Shown piece after piece: positions 33,400 to 34,476 of a stretch of DNA of 34,476 bases (position 1 is its first letter; each line of letters starts with the position of its first letter). The notes under the pieces are model-generated. The model made no database searches and had not been told where the DNA came from. It saw only the letters and a program-made list of their open reading frames with translations. This stretch comes from Coriobacteriia bacterium. GTDB lineage: Bacteria > Actinomycetota > Coriobacteriia > Coriobacteriales > UBA8131. The translations under genes were made by a program, and so were the position numbers. The DNA is taken from NCBI GenBank assembly GCA_009783245.1, contig WRHL01000012.1:1-34476 (forward strand), read 5' to 3'.

Positions 33400-34476
33400 C
33401 CAGGATTGCCGTGACCTTTCCGTCATGCTCGTAGCAATAGGCATGCACTATCGTAGCAGAAACCCGCTGCCCAAGGCGACCTCTGTCCACGTGGATGACA
33501 CCATCTACGTCGGGAGCCTGCCTCTTGGTGCGACCGATGAGGGGGAAAGGGTCCTCTGGCGCGTCCTCTTCAAGCTCGACTATCAGCACCTCTTCTGTAG
33601 CGCCGATGCGCTGTGCCGACTTCTCAAAGCCTACCGCGTCCGCCACGTCACGCAGGCGCTGCGCGCGGGCCTTGCGGGTACGCAACGGCACCTGATCTGC
33701 ACGTGCGCCGGCAACTGTGCCCTCCTCCTGTGAGTACGCAAAGACACCCACAAAGTCAAAGGCCGCTTCTCTGAGGAAACGCTCGAGCTCGGCTGCCTCA
33801 GCCCTGGTCTCTCCTGGAAAGCCGGCTATCACCGTGGTGCGCAGACACACATCAGGCAGCGCTGCCCTGATGCGGCTCAGCAGCTCAAGGTACTCAGCGC
33901 CGCTGCCGCTGCGGTTCATCTGCTCCAGCACGCGGGCGCTTGCGTGTTGCAGGGGGATGTCCAGGTAGTTACATATGTTGTCATACGCTGCCATAACGTT
34001 GAGCAGGGGGTCGGTGATGCCTTCCGGCTGCAGGTACATGACACGGAACCAGATGCCAGGGTGGGCGGTAGCAAGCGCCTGCAGCAAGCCTGGGAGGTCG
34101 CTTACGGGGGCTGTTTCTTCCAGCTTGAGGTCCAGGCCCCAGATGCCGGTATCCTGGGCGATGAGGACGATCTCGCGCACACCGCCGTCTACCAGGCCGG
34201 CGACTTCAGTGAGGATCTCTTCAGCTGGCACGCTGCGGTAGCGCCCCTTGATGAGCGGGATGGTGCAGTACGAGCAGAACCGGTCACAGCCATCCGCGAT
34301 CTTCACGTAGGCCCAGGGCGCTGTGGTGGTGCGGAGGGGGGAAGGTCTTGTGGACGACAACTGCTGGCCTTCTGCAACCGCTGGGGTAGGCCCCGGGTCA
34401 AGCTCGGGGTGACGCATGACAAAGGGGACGGGGCGCATGACAAAGGGGACGGTCCCTTTTGTCATGTCTGATGACT
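33389..34476 (-). CDS. rimO: RimO, ribosomal protein S12 methylthiotransferase (5' part outside window)
   Basis: 361 residues seen; the frame stays open through the window edge, so the N-terminal MTTase domain lies outside. The radical-SAM core begins at YVKIADGCDRFCSYC (CxxxCxxC cluster), with IAQDTGIWG, VMYLQPEG, YLDIPLQHAS, TTVIAGFPGET and FAYSQEEGT, which favour RimO over MiaB; a TRAM domain ends the protein. It adds a methylthio group to Asp of S12. Between the missing domain and the core, DNA at 34388-34466 encodes TKGTVPFVMRPVPFVMR and HPELDPGPTP, clearly translated repeat DNA. An internal ATG at 34465 is not the true start. Confidence 0.92.
   Translation of the reverse strand, partial: SSDMTKGTVPFVMRPVPFVMRHPELDPGPTPAVAEGQQLSSTRPSPLRTTTAPWAYVKIADGCDRFCSYCTIPLIKGRYRSVPAEEILTEVAGLVDGGVREIVLIAQDTGIWGLDLKLEETAPVSDLPGLLQALATAHPGIWFRVMYLQPEGITDPLLNVMAAYDNICNYLDIPLQHASARVLEQMNRSGSGAEYLELLSRIRAALPDVCLRTTVIAGFPGETRAEAAELERFLREAAFDFVGVFAYSQEEGTVAGARADQVPLRTRKARAQRLRDVADAVGFEKSAQRIGATEEVLIVELEEDAPEDPFPLIGRTKRQAPDVDGVIHVDRGRLGQRVSATIVHAYCYEHDGKVTAILDEC
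34388..34466. repeat. palindromic repeat cluster translated within rimO
   Basis: GCATGACAAAGGGGACGG occurs directly repeated at 34414-34431 and 34435-34452. The second copy is the left half of a 31-base palindrome: 34436-34450 pairs with 34452-34466 at 14 of 15 positions around one base. Next to it, 34388-34417 reads on the minus strand as GTCACCCCGAGCTTGACCC followed by GGGG, the core of another repeat I recognise from many genomes. All of it is in frame with rimO. Confidence 0.85.

Noticed and set aside
34414-34466. rimO starting at the ATG at 34465
   Set aside because: The frame is open upstream (codons GAC, TCA, TCA) and the family needs an N-terminal MTTase domain; the ATG is part of the repeat palindrome.
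1-34476. tRNA or rRNA genes and replication origins in intergenic gaps
   Set aside because: The gaps are short and hold no cloverleaf, GTTCRANYC-type T-loop or DnaA-box cluster that I could find by eye.

Overview
The window reads as chromosomal DNA of an anaerobic, GC-rich actinomycete, most likely a Coriobacteriia (gut type). This is inference from four things: two perfect actinobacterial/Gram-positive LexA boxes (CGAAC-N4-GTTCG), RNase Y, a stand-alone superoxide reductase, and the neighbour pair Rv2927c-like coiled coil plus DUF177. Nearly all genes are on the minus strand. I see no rRNA, tRNA, CRISPR array, IS transposase or prophage gene.

Layout, left to right. 1-1582: an accessory edge with a DUF559/Vsr-like predicted nuclease, a 39-bp tandem repeat, a 34-bp perfect inverted repeat that abuts the nuclease promoter, and a 19-bp hairpin. 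1583-9237: uvrC, a small lipoprotein, a membrane-anchored periplasmic-binding-type protein, cysK (plus strand) and uvrA. 9303-13133: proS, pgeF and an MFS exporter, overlapping one another and read leftward. 13365-14690: a plus-strand, visibly AT-richer lipoprotein that interrupts an otherwise minus-strand housekeeping run. 14706-23194: rpsB, tsf, pyrH, frr, uppS, cdsA, dxr, rseP, ispG, joining ribosome biogenesis, pyrimidine supply, isoprenoid and phospholipid synthesis and site-2 proteolysis. 23345-24923: DUF177, a DivIVA-like coiled coil and superoxide reductase. 24933-34476: two DNA-repair blocks, ruvC-ruvA-ruvB-DUF6483 and rimO-pgsA-pncC-recA-recX, with RNase Y and a GHKL ATPase between them.

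How the genes work together. recA and ruvC each have a promoter whose -35/-10 spacer is filled by a perfect LexA box, so strand exchange and Holliday-junction resolution appear to be one SOS response; DUF6483 rides in the ruvCAB transcript. uvrA and uvrC show no such box here. The isoprenoid enzymes (dxr, ispG) sit beside uppS, which uses their product for cell-wall carrier lipid, and cdsA and pgsA are successive phospholipid steps.

Most interesting signals: (1) palindromic dispersed-repeat DNA inserted in frame in two unrelated genes, pgeF and rimO, so that the repeat is translated; (2) a winged-helix-like insertion in the rseP site-2 protease; (3) a GHKL ATPase of unknown role coupled to RNase Y and placed between the two SOS loci; (4) the MITE-like inverted repeat at 1134-1297; (5) DUF6483 as a candidate SOS protein; (6) a long acidic tail on ribosomal protein S2 and a structured rpsB leader.
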